Positions 52,793 to 64,000 of a stretch of 64,000 nt of DNA are shown piece by piece (position 1 is the first letter of the stretch; every line of letters starts with the position of its first letter). The DNA comes from Nocardia albiluteola. Lineage in GTDB: Bacteria; Actinomycetota; Actinomycetes; Mycobacteriales; Mycobacteriaceae. The DNA is taken from the NCBI RefSeq assembly GCF_018860155.1, contig NZ_JAHKNI010000003.1, positions 248,001 to 312,000 of the forward strand. The letters are read 5' to 3'. A program made the translations under genes and the position numbers. Below the pieces are notes generated by a model. That model did not search any database. It was given only the letters and a program-made list of their open reading frames with translations, and was not told the origin of the DNA.

Positions 52793-53427
52793 TCCTGTTC
52801 GCTCGCAATCGCATTCAGCGCCGCCGCGGTGATGGCGCTGCCGCCGCGCCGGCCGCGGACGGTGAGATAGTCGATGCCGCCGCCGAATTCGGCCAGCGCC
52901 TGCTTGGACTCGACGGCTCCGACGAATCCGACCGGGATGCCCAGCACCGCCGCCGGCCGGGGCGCACCCGCGTCGAGCATGTCCAGCAGGTGGAACAGCG
53001 CGGTCGGGGCGTTGCCGATCGCGACCACCGCGCCGTCCAGGCGGTCGCGCAGGAGTTCCAGCGCCGCAACCGATCTCGTGTTGTCCATGGTTCGTGCCAG
53101 CTCCGGCACCCGGGGATCGCCCAGCAGGCACAGCACCTCGTTGTCCGCGGGCAGCCGCCGTCGCGTCACCCCGGAGGCGACCATGGTGGCATCGCACAGG
53201 ATCGGGGCACCGGCCCGCAGCGCGGCGCGGGCCCGGGCGACGACGCCCTCGGAGTAGTCCACGTCGGCGGCCAGATCGACCTGCCCGCAGGCGTGGATCA
53301 TCCGGACCACGACCTGCGCGACATCGGCCGGGAACCGGGCCAGGTCGGCCTCGGACCGGATGGTCGCGAACGACCGCCGATAGATCTCGGCCCCGTCGGT
53401 GAGGTAGCTGGTGCGCACATCGGACAT
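52789..53427 (-). CDS. cobH: Precorrin-8X methylmutase CobH
   Basis: 212 residues. It shifts the C11 methyl to C12, giving hydrogenobyrinate. Seen: [13 protein letters not shown] near residue 12, [10 protein letters not shown] (catalytic His), [23 protein letters not shown] and [13 protein letters not shown] near the end. The stop overlaps cobIJ. TAGTGT ends 7 nt before the ATG without a Shine-Dalgarno, so the operon mRNA may be leaderless. An AsnC/ddaH pair separates it from cobG. Confidence 0.95.
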   Translation of the reverse strand: MSDVRTSYLTDGAEIYRRSFATIRSEADLARFPADVAQVVVRMIHACGQVDLAADVDYSEGVVARARAALRAGAPILCDATMVASGVTRRRLPADNEVLCLLGDPRVPELARTMDNTRSVAALELLRDRLDGAVVAIGNAPTALFHLLDMLDAGAPRPAAVLGIPVGFVGAVESKQALAEFGGGIDYLTVRGRRGGSAITAAALNAIASEQE

Positions 53428-53434
53428 GCCGTCC

Positions 53435-53440
53435 ACACTA
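53435..53440 (-). promoter_or_regulatory. Putative -10 element (TAGTGT) of the cobH-cobIJ operon
   Basis: On the minus strand TAGTGT lies 7 nt upstream of the cobH ATG and no ribosome-binding site is seen. A cobalamin riboswitch is not visible ahead of this operon. Confidence 0.45.
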
Positions 53441-53530
53441 GAAGTGCGGTTGTGCGTGGTCGGCCCCGGGCCTGGGCTGACGCCGCGAGGGCACGGCGCG
53501 GAGGCCACGATTGTGGCCGACTCCGGAGCC

Positions 53531-53968
53531 TCAGGTGCGGGGGCGCTCGAGGATTCTGGACATCACGATGCTGCTGCGGGTGCGTCCGACTCGGGCGTTC
53601 TCCCGGATGCGCTCGACGGTGGATTCGATCTCGGCCATATCGCTCGCCATGACGTGGACGAGCGCGTCCGCCTCGCCGGCGATGGTCCAGACGCCGACGA
53701 TCTGCGGGATCGGCTCGAGGCTGCGGCGCAGCTCGGCGGGGGAGATGTTGTCGCGGTAGTACACCTCGACGTACGCCTCGGTCCGCCAGCCCAGCGCGGC
53801 CGGATTGACCTGCGCGGTGAAGCCGGTGATCTGCCCGCCGGTGACCATCCTGTCGACCCGGCGCTTGACCGCGGGCGCGGACAACCCGACCCGCGCCCCG
53901 ATGTCCTGGAACGATGCGCGCGCACTCTTGAGCAGGTGGGCGAGGATATCGCGATCGATGTCGTCCAC
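53531..53968 (-). CDS. Lrp/AsnC family transcriptional regulator
   Basis: 145 residues from the GTG at 53968, with GGAGG 7 nt upstream. Helix-turn-helix: [33 protein letters not shown]; then a RAM ligand domain with [10 protein letters not shown]. It is divergent from ddaH by 140 bp, like Rv2323c-Rv2324, and probably controls arginine-derivative breakdown in response to an amino acid. An upstream in-frame start is possible but less well supported. Confidence 0.88.
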   Translation of the reverse strand: MDDIDRDILAHLLKSARASFQDIGARVGLSAPAVKRRVDRMVTGGQITGFTAQVNPAALGWRTEAYVEVYYRDNISPAELRRSLEPIPQIVGVWTIAGEADALVHVMASDMAEIESTVERIRENARVGRTRSSIVMSRILERPRT

Positions 53969-54107
53969 GACCGGGCCTCCGTTCGCCGCGCCTGCAATGA
54001 ATCGCCGTTTCGAGCCGTCTTTGTGCAACGAATCCGTATTTCTCGCGCAATAGTACGCCGCTTACCGTCATTTCTAGCCTCGAGAACGCCGATCACAGGG
54101 AGTCCCG

Positions 54108-54980
54108 TTGACGTCTGTCGCCACGCTGCGCGCCCCCGAACCGTCCGGCGCTCGCCGGCCGGTGCCGCGCCGGTTCCTGATGTGCCGCCCCGACCATTTC
54201 GACGTCCGCTACGCGATCAATCCCTGGATGGACGCCACCGCCCCGGTCGATCGCGTCCGCGCGCTCGCGCAGTGGGATACGTTGCGCGACACCTTCGAAC
54301 GGCACGGTCACCTCGTCGAGACGATCGCCGGTGAACCCGGGCTGCCCGATATGGTTTTCGCGGCCAACGGCGGCCTGGTGATCGGTGACCGCGCCCTGTC
54401 GGCGCGGTTCGCCAGCCCCGAGCGAGCGGCCGAGGGACCCGCCTATCACCGCTGGCTGACCGGGCGCGGATTGCACCGGGTCGCGGCCGCGGTCGAGATC
54501 AACGAGGGGGAGGGCGATTTCGCGCCCGCGCCCGGACGCATCCTGGCGGGCACGGGATTCCGGAGCTCACCCGCCGCGCATCGGGAAGTCGAGCGATTCT
54601 TCGGGTTGCCGGTGGTCTCGCTGGAACTGGTGGATCCGCGGTTCTACCACCTCGACACGGCGCTGATGGTGCTCGGTGACACCATCGCGTACTACCCACC
54701 CGCGTTCAGTCCGGCCAGCGCGGAACTGCTGGCGAGCCTGTACCCCGATGCGATCGTGGCCACCGCGCGGGACGCGGATGTGCTGGGCCTGAACGGAATC
54801 TGCGACGGCTACCACGTCTTCCTCAGCGACCGCGTCACCGTACTGGCGGACGAACTGCGGGCCCGCGGTTACGACCCGATCGGCATCGACCTGTCCGAGT
54901 TGCTGAAGGCCGGCGGCGGCGTGAAATGCTGCACGCTCGAAATGCACCACCGTGCAACCGAACCGGCCGCCATCGAATAA
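54108..54980 (+). CDS. ddaH: Dimethylarginine dimethylaminohydrolase (dimethylargininase)
   Basis: 290 residues of the arginine-modifying (guanidino-modifying) superfamily. Seen: R-R-F-L-M-C-R-P-D-H-F-D-V near residue 21, P-D-M-V-F-A-A-N-G-G-L-V near 80, F-Y-H-L-D-T-A-L-M-V-L near 183 (catalytic His), and G-G-G-V-K-C-C-T-L-E near the end (catalytic Cys). It would hydrolyse methylated arginines to citrulline and an amine, or arginine-type compounds. TTG start with AGGGAG upstream; divergent from the AsnC regulator. No rocD or rocE follows. Confidence 0.85.
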   Translation: MTSVATLRAPEPSGARRPVPRRFLMCRPDHFDVRYAINPWMDATAPVDRVRALAQWDTLRDTFERHGHLVETIAGEPGLPDMVFAANGGLVIGDRALSARFASPERAAEGPAYHRWLTGRGLHRVAAAVEINEGEGDFAPAPGRILAGTGFRSSPAAHREVERFFGLPVVSLELVDPRFYHLDTALMVLGDTIAYYPPAFSPASAELLASLYPDAIVATARDADVLGLNGICDGYHVFLSDRVTVLADELRARGYDPIGIDLSELLKAGGGVKCCTLEMHHRATEPAAIE

Positions 54981-55071
54981 TTGCCCTGGTCATCCCTGCT
55001 TCGCGCGTGGCCTCGGGCTCGCCGTCGGGAAGCGTCGGCGCGGATCGTTGTGGGGGCTGGTGCTGCGAGCG

Positions 55072-56322
55072 TCAGTCGCGCGGTCGACCAGGCGGGGTGA
55101 TGCGGTAGCCATCCTGTTCGGCGACGACATCGGTGACAGCACCGCGCGGGCGGCCGCAGCGGCGTTCGCAGCCGGACCAGTGCTGGCGGCCCGCCCCGAC
55201 GATCTCGGTCGCATCCAGGCCGCGGAGTTCGGCCTCCGGGGAATCGGACGGCCCGTGCTCACCCGCCGTGATGTCTTCCGGCGCATCGAGCTCCGCGGTG
55301 TGATGCAGCACCCGTCCGCCGGCGACCGCCGCCGCGGCGTCGGCACGCACGTCGGTGCGGGACTTGGCGCAGCCGGGCTGCCCCGCGCAGGCCGTCACCA
55401 GCAACCAGGGTGATGCGGCGTCGAAGATCAGGCCCATCGGCGCGAGCACCCGCACCACCTGCTCGGCGGCCCACTCGTCGAGGTCCGCCAGCACCAGGCT
55501 GCGCCAGGGGGTCAGCACGATCGGGCGGTCCACGGCGGCAAGGAATTCCGCGGTCCGGGCGGGCAGACTGCCCAGCGGAACACCGGCACCCAGGCTCACC
55601 AGGCCGTCGCGCTGATCGTGCCAGCCGATCGGAATATCGTGGGGCGCAGCGAATTCCAGCGACTCGGCGGTGGCCGGGCGGCCCAGGGCCGCGGCGATGC
55701 GGGCGGGGCCGTCGTCCACCTCGTGCACCCGCCACCGCTCACCGCGCAGCCCCTGGAATTCGTGCGCGGCGGCGAGCAGGACCGCGACGGCGTCGTCGGC
55801 CGGTATCCGGATGCCGCTGTCGCGTCCGCCCAGCAGCAGCGCGTAGGTGCTCTCGCCGGTCGCATGGACGCCGAAATCGCCGCCGAGGCCGCTGATGTCG
55901 CCGCGCCCGTCGTCGAGGGTGAACAGGACCCGGCCCGGCAGTTCGGCCAGCGCGGGGGCCGCGCGCAGCGCCTCGTCCAGGCGCGGCACCACATCACGCA
56001 CATCGGTCAGGCCGCCGACGCGGCCCGAGAGCGGCGAAGCGATGATGTTGCGGACCCGTTCGTGGGTGGGGCTGGGTAGCAGATCCGCGGCCGCGAGCCG
56101 CTCGGCCAGTGCGGCGGCATCGTGGATCCGGCGCAATTGCACATTGCCGCGCGAGGTCAGCTCGATCGCGCCGTCGCCCAGCGTGCGGGCGGCCTCGGCC
56201 AGGGCCTGCAGCTGATCCGGGCGCAGGCGGCCGCCGGGCAGGCGGATCCGGGCCAGTGGCCCGTCGGCGGCCTCGTGCAGGCGCAGCACGCCGGGGCACG
56301 AATCGGGTGCGGAACGAGTCAT
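55072..56322 (-). CDS. cobG: Precorrin-3B synthase CobG
   Basis: 416 residues of the nitrite/sulfite reductase-like family. It uses O2 to hydroxylate precorrin-3A and contract the ring, making the pathway the aerobic one. Seen: I-R-L-P-G-G-R-L-R-P-D-Q-L near residue 27, E-L-T-S-R-G-N-V-Q-L-R-R, and C-terminal cysteines A-C-A-G-Q-P-G-C-A-K and W-S-G-C-E-R-R-C-G-R-P that hold the 4Fe-4S cluster. Two small membrane-protein genes lie upstream on the same strand. Confidence 0.93.
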   Translation of the reverse strand: MTRSAPDSCPGVLRLHEAADGPLARIRLPGGRLRPDQLQALAEAARTLGDGAIELTSRGNVQLRRIHDAAALAERLAAADLLPSPTHERVRNIIASPLSGRVGGLTDVRDVVPRLDEALRAAPALAELPGRVLFTLDDGRGDISGLGGDFGVHATGESTYALLLGGRDSGIRIPADDAVAVLLAAAHEFQGLRGERWRVHEVDDGPARIAAALGRPATAESLEFAAPHDIPIGWHDQRDGLVSLGAGVPLGSLPARTAEFLAAVDRPIVLTPWRSLVLADLDEWAAEQVVRVLAPMGLIFDAASPWLLVTACAGQPGCAKSRTDVRADAAAAVAGGRVLHHTAELDAPEDITAGEHGPSDSPEAELRGLDATEIVGAGRQHWSGCERRCGRPRGAVTDVVAEQDGYRITPPGRPRD

Positions 56323-56393
56323 GATGGGATCAGCCTACGGCGCGGCCTGTTCGGGCCGCTCACAACCCTTGCGCGGTCCGTTGGGCGATGTAC

Positions 56394-56729
56394 TCAGGCC
56401 CCGATGTGGCGACGCCGGGCGCGCGCCCGCACCGGGGTGAGCATCGCGCGCGTGCGCAGCGCCCGCGGCGTCTGGTCCCACTCGTCGGCGAGCAGATTCG
56501 GGGTGGCGTGATGGTCGGCGTGGTCGCGGTGGACCGTGGTCGCGATGACGGTGAGGCCGTACAGGAGGGTCAGCGCGCACAGGGTCCCGCAGATCACCGC
56601 CCACTCGGTGTGGCCGCTGCCCGCGGCCGTGAGTGTCATCGCCAGCGTCGCGAAAGTTACCAGTGCGCAGAAGTAGCCGGACCATGCGGCAAAGTGATTG
56701 CGGCGGACCCAGTTAGGGGGCATCGGCAT
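56394..56729 (-). CDS. Small membrane protein, paralogue 1
   Basis: 111 residues: N-terminal W-V-R-R-N-H-F-A-A-W-S-G, two membrane helices (about 15-37 and 43-65), then a His-rich V-H-R-D-H-A-D-H-H stretch and an Arg-rich tail. It shares the R-R-N-x-F-A-A-W-S-G start and two-helix plan with the neighbouring gene 4 bp upstream, indicating tandem duplication. No family is recognised. Placed directly before cobG; the histidines could bind metal, but that is speculation. Confidence 0.6.
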   Translation of the reverse strand: MPMPPNWVRRNHFAAWSGYFCALVTFATLAMTLTAAGSGHTEWAVICGTLCALTLLYGLTVIATTVHRDHADHHATPNLLADEWDQTPRALRTRAMLTPVRARARRRHIGA

Positions 56730-56733
56730 ATTC

Positions 56734-57051
56734 TCAGCGTCCTCTCTCCCCGATCAACAGGCGCAGCCGGACGCGCCGCGCCCACCGCGGGGGTGGAGCG
56801 TAGCTCTCGGACAACAGATGTGGTTTCTCGTGACGGTGGATCCGGTCTCGGTGGGCCGTGGATTCGAAGACCAGCAGACCCGTCAGGGCGATCGTCGCGC
56901 AGGCGCAGCCAGCGATGACTGCCAGGGTGTTGCGATGTTCGGCGGCGGACGCGAGCGTCATTGCGAGCAATGCAACGGCAACCATCATGCAAATAATTCC
57001 TGACCAGGCAGCGAAGCGATTTCGCCTGGCCCATCCTGGTGAGTTCGGCAT
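56734..57051 (-). CDS. Small membrane protein, paralogue 2
   Basis: 105 residues starting at ATG (M-P-N-S-P-G-W-A-R-R-N-R-F-A-A-W-S-G), with two membrane helices (about 18-38 and 46-66), an H-R-D-R-I-H-R-H-E segment and a basic tail. Clear paralogue of the next gene. The frame is open further upstream into the cobN leader, but the ATG at 57051 aligns with the paralogue's start. It is divergent from cobN, about 220 bp from its start. Function unknown. Confidence 0.6.
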   Translation of the reverse strand: MPNSPGWARRNRFAAWSGIICMMVAVALLAMTLASAAEHRNTLAVIAGCACATIALTGLLVFESTAHRDRIHRHEKPHLLSESYAPPPRWARRVRLRLLIGERGR

Positions 57052-57139
57052 ATGTCGAGCGTACGCCGGTGATGTCCGGTCCGGGAGCGGAATTCGCAGG
57101 TCGGGAAGGGTCCTCGCGGCCCGTGTCGGGGGTCGGCTG

Positions 57140-57265
57140 TAGCATCCCCGATGCCTGCCCCACACGAGGAATCCGGTGCAATTCCGGTACGGTCGCGCCA
57201 CTGTGACAGTCAGACCCTCCCGGCGGGCGTACACCCTGATGGGCGCGTTACCCCGAGGAAAGGTC
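57140..57265 (+). ncRNA. Cobalamin riboswitch upstream of cobN
   Basis: The leader holds the conserved core: GAGGAATCCGGTGCAA followed by TTCCGG, then GGTCGCGCCACTGTGAC (the GCCACTG-type B12 box) and AGTCAGACC. These occur in the order found in adenosylcobalamin riboswitches. The cobN ribosome-binding site GAGGAAAGG is at about 57255-57263, immediately after, so control is probably by hiding that site. A TAGCAT at 57140-57145 could be the -10 element. Ends are approximate. Confidence 0.9.
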
Positions 57266-57271
57266 CGAATC

Positions 57272-60910
<3,639 letters not shown>

Positions 60911-61042
60911 GGGTCCGCGCACCTCGTGAGCGGCCCGAAGCCTCGCACGCGTAACCGGAGTGCGTGATGGCGTGGCCGCCTACGACCGTGGTCGTATGCG
61001 CGGGTGCGTCCGGGAACGGATGTACCGGGAGCGCTCGAGGCA

Positions 61043-61048
61043 TAGCGT
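61043..61048 (+). promoter_or_regulatory. Putative -10 element (TAGCGT)
   Basis: TAGCGT ends 6 nt before the ATG at 61055 with no ribosome-binding site: leaderless layout. A perfect inverted repeat TACGACC-GT-GGTCGTA lies upstream at 60981-60996 and could be a regulator site. Confidence 0.45.
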
Positions 61049-61054
61049 TGTCGC

Positions 61055-61444
61055 ATGACCTGGAACGAGCTGGCACAGAGCAAATACGCGGTGCTGACGA
61101 CCTATAAAAAGGACGGCACACCGGTCGGGGCTCCCGTGTGGGTCGCACCCGACGGCGACCGGATTGTGGTGTGGACCAATCCCAAGGCATGGAAGGTCAA
61201 GCGGATCCGCCGCAATCCCGAGGTCACCCTGCAGGAATGCGATCGCCGCGGGCAGCCGGCCGGGGGTGAGGTGCTGAACGGCACCGCCGAACTCCTCGAC
61301 GCGCCCGGGACCGAGCGGGTGCGCGGGCTGGTCGGGCACAAGTACGGGGCGCTCGGCACCGTGTTGATCCGGGCGCACAAGCTGTTCCTCGGGAGCGACC
61401 GCTCGATCGGCATCGCAATCACCGAACGGGCCGCCGCGGGGTAG
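61055..61444 (+). CDS. PPOX class F420-dependent oxidoreductase (Rv2061c-like)
   Basis: 129 residues of the split-barrel flavin/deazaflavin family. Seen: K-Y-A-V-L-T-T-Y-K-K-D-G-T-P-V-G-A-P-V-W, K-A-W-K-V-K-R-I-R-R-N-P-E-V-T-L, and G-L-V-G-H-K-Y-G. The cluster of Lys/Arg residues in W-K-V-K-R-I is typical of F420-phosphate binding. It follows cobN as in M. tuberculosis. Substrate unknown. A close paralogue lies convergent, 58 bp away. Confidence 0.85.
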   Translation: MTWNELAQSKYAVLTTYKKDGTPVGAPVWVAPDGDRIVVWTNPKAWKVKRIRRNPEVTLQECDRRGQPAGGEVLNGTAELLDAPGTERVRGLVGHKYGALGTVLIRAHKLFLGSDRSIGIAITERAAAG

Positions 61445-61502
61445 TCGCGGGCAGTGCCTACGGCCGAGTCGGGCCCGAGGCGCTGGCCCTACCGTCCCGA
61501 AT

Positions 61503-61892
61503 TTATGCGTCGGCCGTGATTTCGATGCCTACGGTGCCGCCGCGCCCGCGCCGCCATTGGCTGCCGGTCACGATCAGCCAGCCCTGCAGCGAATACTTCC
61601 GCTTGATCAGGCCGCGGACCCGGTCGCTGCCGGCCTCGTCCAGGATCCGCGCGTTGCCGTTCACCACCGCGCCGCGAGTCTTGCCGCCGGCGCTGCACGG
61701 CTGCAGGGTCACCGCGGGATTGTTGCGGATCCGCTTGACCTTCCAGCTGTCGGTGACCGTCCAGACGTAGAGCTTGCCGTCGTCCAGGGCCGCCCAGAGC
61801 GGCGTGCCCACCGGTGTGCCGTTCTTGCGGAACGTGGTCAGCAGAACGTAATTCGCGGTGCCGATCGCGCCGAAGGGATTGTCCACGGCCAC
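61503..61892 (-). CDS. PPOX class F420-dependent oxidoreductase, paralogue
   Basis: 129 residues, the same length and layout as the convergent neighbour: N-Y-V-L-L-T-T-F-R-K-N-G-T-P-V-G-T-P-L-W, D-S-W-K-V-K-R-I-R-N-N-P-A-V-T-L-Q-P, G-L-I-K-R-K-Y-S. The two are tail-to-tail paralogues, consistent with an inverted duplication. Likely binds F420; substrate unknown. Confidence 0.85.
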   Translation of the reverse strand: MAVDNPFGAIGTANYVLLTTFRKNGTPVGTPLWAALDDGKLYVWTVTDSWKVKRIRNNPAVTLQPCSAGGKTRGAVVNGNARILDEAGSDRVRGLIKRKYSLQGWLIVTGSQWRRGRGGTVGIEITADA

Positions 61893-62122
61893 AGCCTAGT
61901 TGGTTCGGAGGCGGGACGGCAGACATGCCTGGCGGTTCGGCCCGCCGATGCGTCGCCGATCCCGGGCCCGTCGATGCGGATTCCGCACGGCACAGGCGGC
62001 CGGCGGATCCCGACCGACGTCATTCCCCGTGGCCTCGCCGGTGTGCAGCGCCGATCTCGCTGGTCGATACGCATTCCAGAGCAGCCGATCCGGGCCGAGT
62101 TGCCGTGAGAGCGGCGGCCGTT

Positions 62123-62890
62123 TCAGGCCGCGAGGGTGAGGATCTGCGGCCCGTCGGCGGTGACGGCGATCGTGTGCTCGCTGTGGGCGGTGCGTGAGCC
62201 GTCGGCCGAGCGCAGCGTCCAGCCGTCGGGGTCGACGACGATCTTGTCGGTGGTGGCCGCGAACCACGGCTCGATGGCGATGGTCAGGCCTGGCCGCAGG
62301 CGCAGGCCGCGGCCCGGACGGCCGTCGTTGGCGACGTGCGGATCCTCGTGCATGGTGCGGCCCAGGCCGTGGCCGCCGAATTCGGTGTTCACCGGATATC
62401 CGTGTGCGCGGGCCACCGCGGAGATCGCGGCGGAGAGGTCGCCGATCCGGTTGCCGGGCACCGCGACCGCGATGGCCGCCGCGAGGGCCTCCTCGGTGGC
62501 GGTGGCCAGGCGCACGTCGGGCTCGGCGGGTGTGCCGACGATGACGGTGGTCGCGGCGTCGGCGACCCAGCCATCGATCCCGACCGCCAGATCCGCGGTC
62601 AGCATGTCGCCGTCGCGTAGCGTGTAATCGAACGGAAGTCCGTGCAGCACAGCATCGTTCACCGAAAGGCAGACGGTGTTGCGGAACGGGCCGCGGCCGA
62701 AGGAGGGCGCGTAATCCCAGTAGCACGAGACCGCACCGCGCTCCCGGATGCGCTCGCGCACGAACCGCTCGAGTTCCAGCAGATTCACGCCCACGCGGGC
62801 GCGCTCGCGCAGCGCCGCCAGCGTCTCGGCGACGAATTGCCCTGTCACGCGCATCTTCTCGATCTCGGCGGGCGTCTTCAGCTCGACCAC
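62123..62890 (-). CDS. map: Type I methionine aminopeptidase
   Basis: 255 residues with the pita-bread fold: V-L-H-G-L-P near residue 82 (substrate His), D and D in L-A-V-G-I-D-G-W-V-A-D, H in G-G-H-G-L-G-R-T-M-H-E-D-P near 175, E in I-A-I-E-P-W-F and E in H-S-E-H-T-I-A-V. It removes the initiator Met from nascent proteins. AGGAGAGG is 5 nt before the GTG. It is probably an accessory copy, since the housekeeping map normally sits with adk and secY. Divergent from a small XRE regulator over three palindromes, suggesting tight control. Confidence 0.9.
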   Translation of the reverse strand: MVELKTPAEIEKMRVTGQFVAETLAALRERARVGVNLLELERFVRERIRERGAVSCYWDYAPSFGRGPFRNTVCLSVNDAVLHGLPFDYTLRDGDMLTADLAVGIDGWVADAATTVIVGTPAEPDVRLATATEEALAAAIAVAVPGNRIGDLSAAISAVARAHGYPVNTEFGGHGLGRTMHEDPHVANDGRPGRGLRLRPGLTIAIEPWFAATTDKIVVDPDGWTLRSADGSRTAHSEHTIAVTADGPQILTLAA

Positions 62891-62907
62891 GATGACCTCT
62901 CCTGTAA

Positions 62908-62971
62908 TGGTATTTAAATACCACTGTAGCGCAGCCGGTATTTGTATACCACTTTGCGTTATTTTAATACC
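62908..62971. promoter_or_regulatory. Three operator palindromes between map and the XRE gene
   Basis: TGGTATTTAAATACCA at 62908-62923 is a perfect palindrome; GGTATTTGTATACC at 62937-62950 and GTTATTTTAATACC at 62958-62971 are close copies (about 12 of 14). Centres are 28 and 21 bp apart. The AT-rich motifs stand out in a GC-rich genome and cover both divergent promoters. Confidence 0.75.
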
Positions 62972-62976
62972 GGCCG

Positions 62977-62982
62977 TACGCT
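62977..62982 (+). promoter_or_regulatory. Putative -10 element (TACGCT) of the XRE gene
   Basis: TACGCT ends 6 nt before the ATG at 62989, immediately after the third operator copy; no ribosome-binding site. Suggests a leaderless, self-repressed transcript. Confidence 0.5.
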
Positions 62983-62988
62983 GGCCGC

Positions 62989-63252
62989 ATGGTCCGACTG
63001 CCGCTCACCCCAGCCCAGATCGAGGCCGGTCGCCGCCTGGGCGCCTGCCTGCGCTCGGCCCGTGCCGGTCGGGACCTCGGTGAGGTCGCGGCCTCGGCCG
63101 GGATCTCACCGGAGACCCTCCGGAAGATCGAATCCGGCCGCCTTCCCAGCCCGGCCTTCGGCACGGTCGTCGGCCTGAGCCGCGCCCTGCACATCCCGCT
63201 GCAGGACCTCGCGGACGTCTGGCAGGCCGCGGCACTGGCCGAATCCGCATAA
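62989..63252 (+). CDS. Small XRE (Cro/C1-type) helix-turn-helix regulator
   Basis: 87 residues, one helix-turn-helix domain: R-R-L-G-A-C-L-R-S-A-R, L-G-E-V-A-A-S-A-G-I-S-P-E-T-L-R-K-I-E-S-G-R, and a hydrophobic C-terminal helix. It has no ligand domain. It is divergent from the methionine aminopeptidase gene, with three shared palindromes, so it most likely represses both itself and map. Confidence 0.88.
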   Translation: MVRLPLTPAQIEAGRRLGACLRSARAGRDLGEVAASAGISPETLRKIESGRLPSPAFGTVVGLSRALHIPLQDLADVWQAAALAESA

Positions 63253-63354
63253 TGGGCGCCGTCGGCGAAGCCGTCCGAAGCCGCGCATGGCCGGAGCGAA
63301 TGCGGAGGTACGCCTAGGGGCGGCCGGATTGCGTGCGATGGCCGCCGGTGCCGA

Positions 63355-64000
63355 TCAGCCGACGGTCAGTTCGGTCGGTACAGCGATGACGTCGACCATC
63401 GCCCCGTTGCGCAGGACGGTGACCGGCAGCGAGCGGCCGATGGCGTCCGCGAACAGGTGGCGTTGAATACCCTGGGCGTCATGGATTTTCGTGCGATCGA
63501 CGCTGAGCACCAGATCGCCGCGGCGCAGGCCGGCGCGGGCGGCGGGGCCGTCGCGCACCACTTCCATGATCCGCAGCGCCGCGCGCTGGCCGGTGCGGGT
63601 GGCCACCGCCTCGGGTAGCGGTGCGGGCACGCCCACCACGCCGAGATAGGCGCGCCGCACCCGGCCGTCGGTGAGCAGCGTGCTGATGATCCGGCGGGTG
63701 GTCGAATTGATCGGAATCGCCAGTCCCAGGCCGATTCCCGCGACGGCGGTATTGACCCCGACCACCCGTCCGGACGAATCGGCCAGTGCGCCACCGGAGT
63801 TGCCAGGATTGAGTGCGGCGTCGGTCTGGATGACATCCTCGATCACGCGGGCGATGCGGCGATCCCCGACGGGAACCGCGCGCCCCAGGGCGCTGACCAC
63901 GCCCGCGGTGACCGATCCGGCCAAGCCGAGCGGGCTGCCGACCGCCACCACCAGCCGCCCGACGACCAGGGAGTCGGCATCGCCGAGGACAGCGGCGGCC
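63355..64000 (-). CDS. HtrA/DegP-like serine protease with PDZ domain (N-terminus outside window)
   Basis: About 214 C-terminal residues are visible; the gene runs off the right edge. Seen: [31 protein letters not shown] (catalytic Ser in G-N-S-G-G), [14 protein letters not shown], then a PDZ domain (about the last 95 residues) with [26 protein letters not shown]. Members are envelope proteases/chaperones in actinobacteria. The catalytic His, Asp and any membrane anchor are not in the window. Confidence 0.88.
   Translation of the reverse strand, partial: AAAVLGDADSLVVGRLVVAVGSPLGLAGSVTAGVVSALGRAVPVGDRRIARVIEDVIQTDAALNPGNSGGALADSSGRVVGVNTAVAGIGLGLAIPINSTTRRIISTLLTDGRVRRAYLGVVGVPAPLPEAVATRTGQRAALRIMEVVRDGPAARAGLRRGDLVLSVDRTKIHDAQGIQRHLFADAIGRSLPVTVLRNGAMVDVIAVPTELTVG

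Noticed and set aside
57176..57271. N-terminal extension of cobN into the leader
   Set aside because: The bases form the conserved cobalamin riboswitch core, and GAGGAAAGG precedes the GTG at 57272, where CobN similarity begins.

Overview
This window is chromosomal DNA from a high-GC actinomycete of the order Mycobacteriales, most plausibly Nocardia or a close relative. The assignment rests on gene content and order. The window carries the Pup-proteasome genes (mpa, dop, pup, prcB, prcA, pafA, pafB, pafC) followed by tatA, tatC and the Ski2-like helicase helY. A 5'-3' exonuclease, an M24 peptidase and an aerobic cobalamin cluster come next. This matches, with local differences, the Mycobacterium tuberculosis interval from about Rv2061c to Rv2122c. 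Several F420-binding-type oxidoreductases fit the same group. No rRNA, tRNA, CRISPR array, phage or insertion sequence was seen. Species-level identity cannot be settled by reading alone.

Layout. 1-5.1 kb: end of a choline/carnitine acyltransferase, a GNAT acetyltransferase, a short tandem repeat, hisE-hisG, a RecB-like nuclease, the tRNA methyltransferase trmI and an MTB12-like secreted protein. 5.5-9.5 kb: mpa, a secreted cyclophilin, a NUDIX hydrolase and a GntR regulator. 9.6-14 kb: an MFS transporter with the 5-oxoprolinase genes pxpA, pxpB and pxpC, interrupted by small ORFs that are start/stop coupled. 14-25.9 kb: accessory genes, namely two Ddn-like proteins, a GT39/83-type membrane glycosyltransferase, an aromatic-hydroxylase-type monooxygenase with a TetR regulator, a decayed acyl-CoA ligase fused to a PucR remnant, a DEAD-box helicase, an ArsC-like protein, and an AurF-like diiron protein with a shortened flavoprotein-DUF4873 partner and a divergent TetR regulator. 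26-30 kb: an Asp/Glu racemase, a SRPBCC-EVE-MarR operon and a TIGR03943/permease pair.

30.1-43 kb: dop, pup, prcB, prcA, pafA, pafB, pafC, a ketopantoate-reductase-like gene, tatA, tatC and helY. Together with mpa these encode protein pupylation, depupylation, degradation and the PafBC DNA-damage regulator. Three 80-bp repeats lie between pafB and pafC. Each is a 27-codon micro-ORF joined to its neighbours by ATGA or GTGA overlaps, and a diverged copy lies ahead of pup.

43-64 kb: a DUF4333 membrane protein, a decayed stretch, the exonuclease and M24 peptidase, an F420-type oxidoreductase and an SDR. The cobalamin genes follow: cobL-cobK on plus, cobH-cobIJ and cobG on minus, and cobN on plus behind a cobalamin riboswitch. 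A PadR regulator, a divergent AsnC/ddaH pair and two tandem small membrane paralogues sit among them. The window ends with two F420-type proteins, a second-type methionine aminopeptidase divergent from a small XRE regulator over three palindromic operators, and a truncated HtrA-like protease.

At least ten genes have a TAnnnT -10 hexamer ending 6-8 nt before the start codon and no Shine-Dalgarno sequence. They include dop, pafA, pafB, cobH and the XRE gene. This suggests that leaderless transcription is common here.
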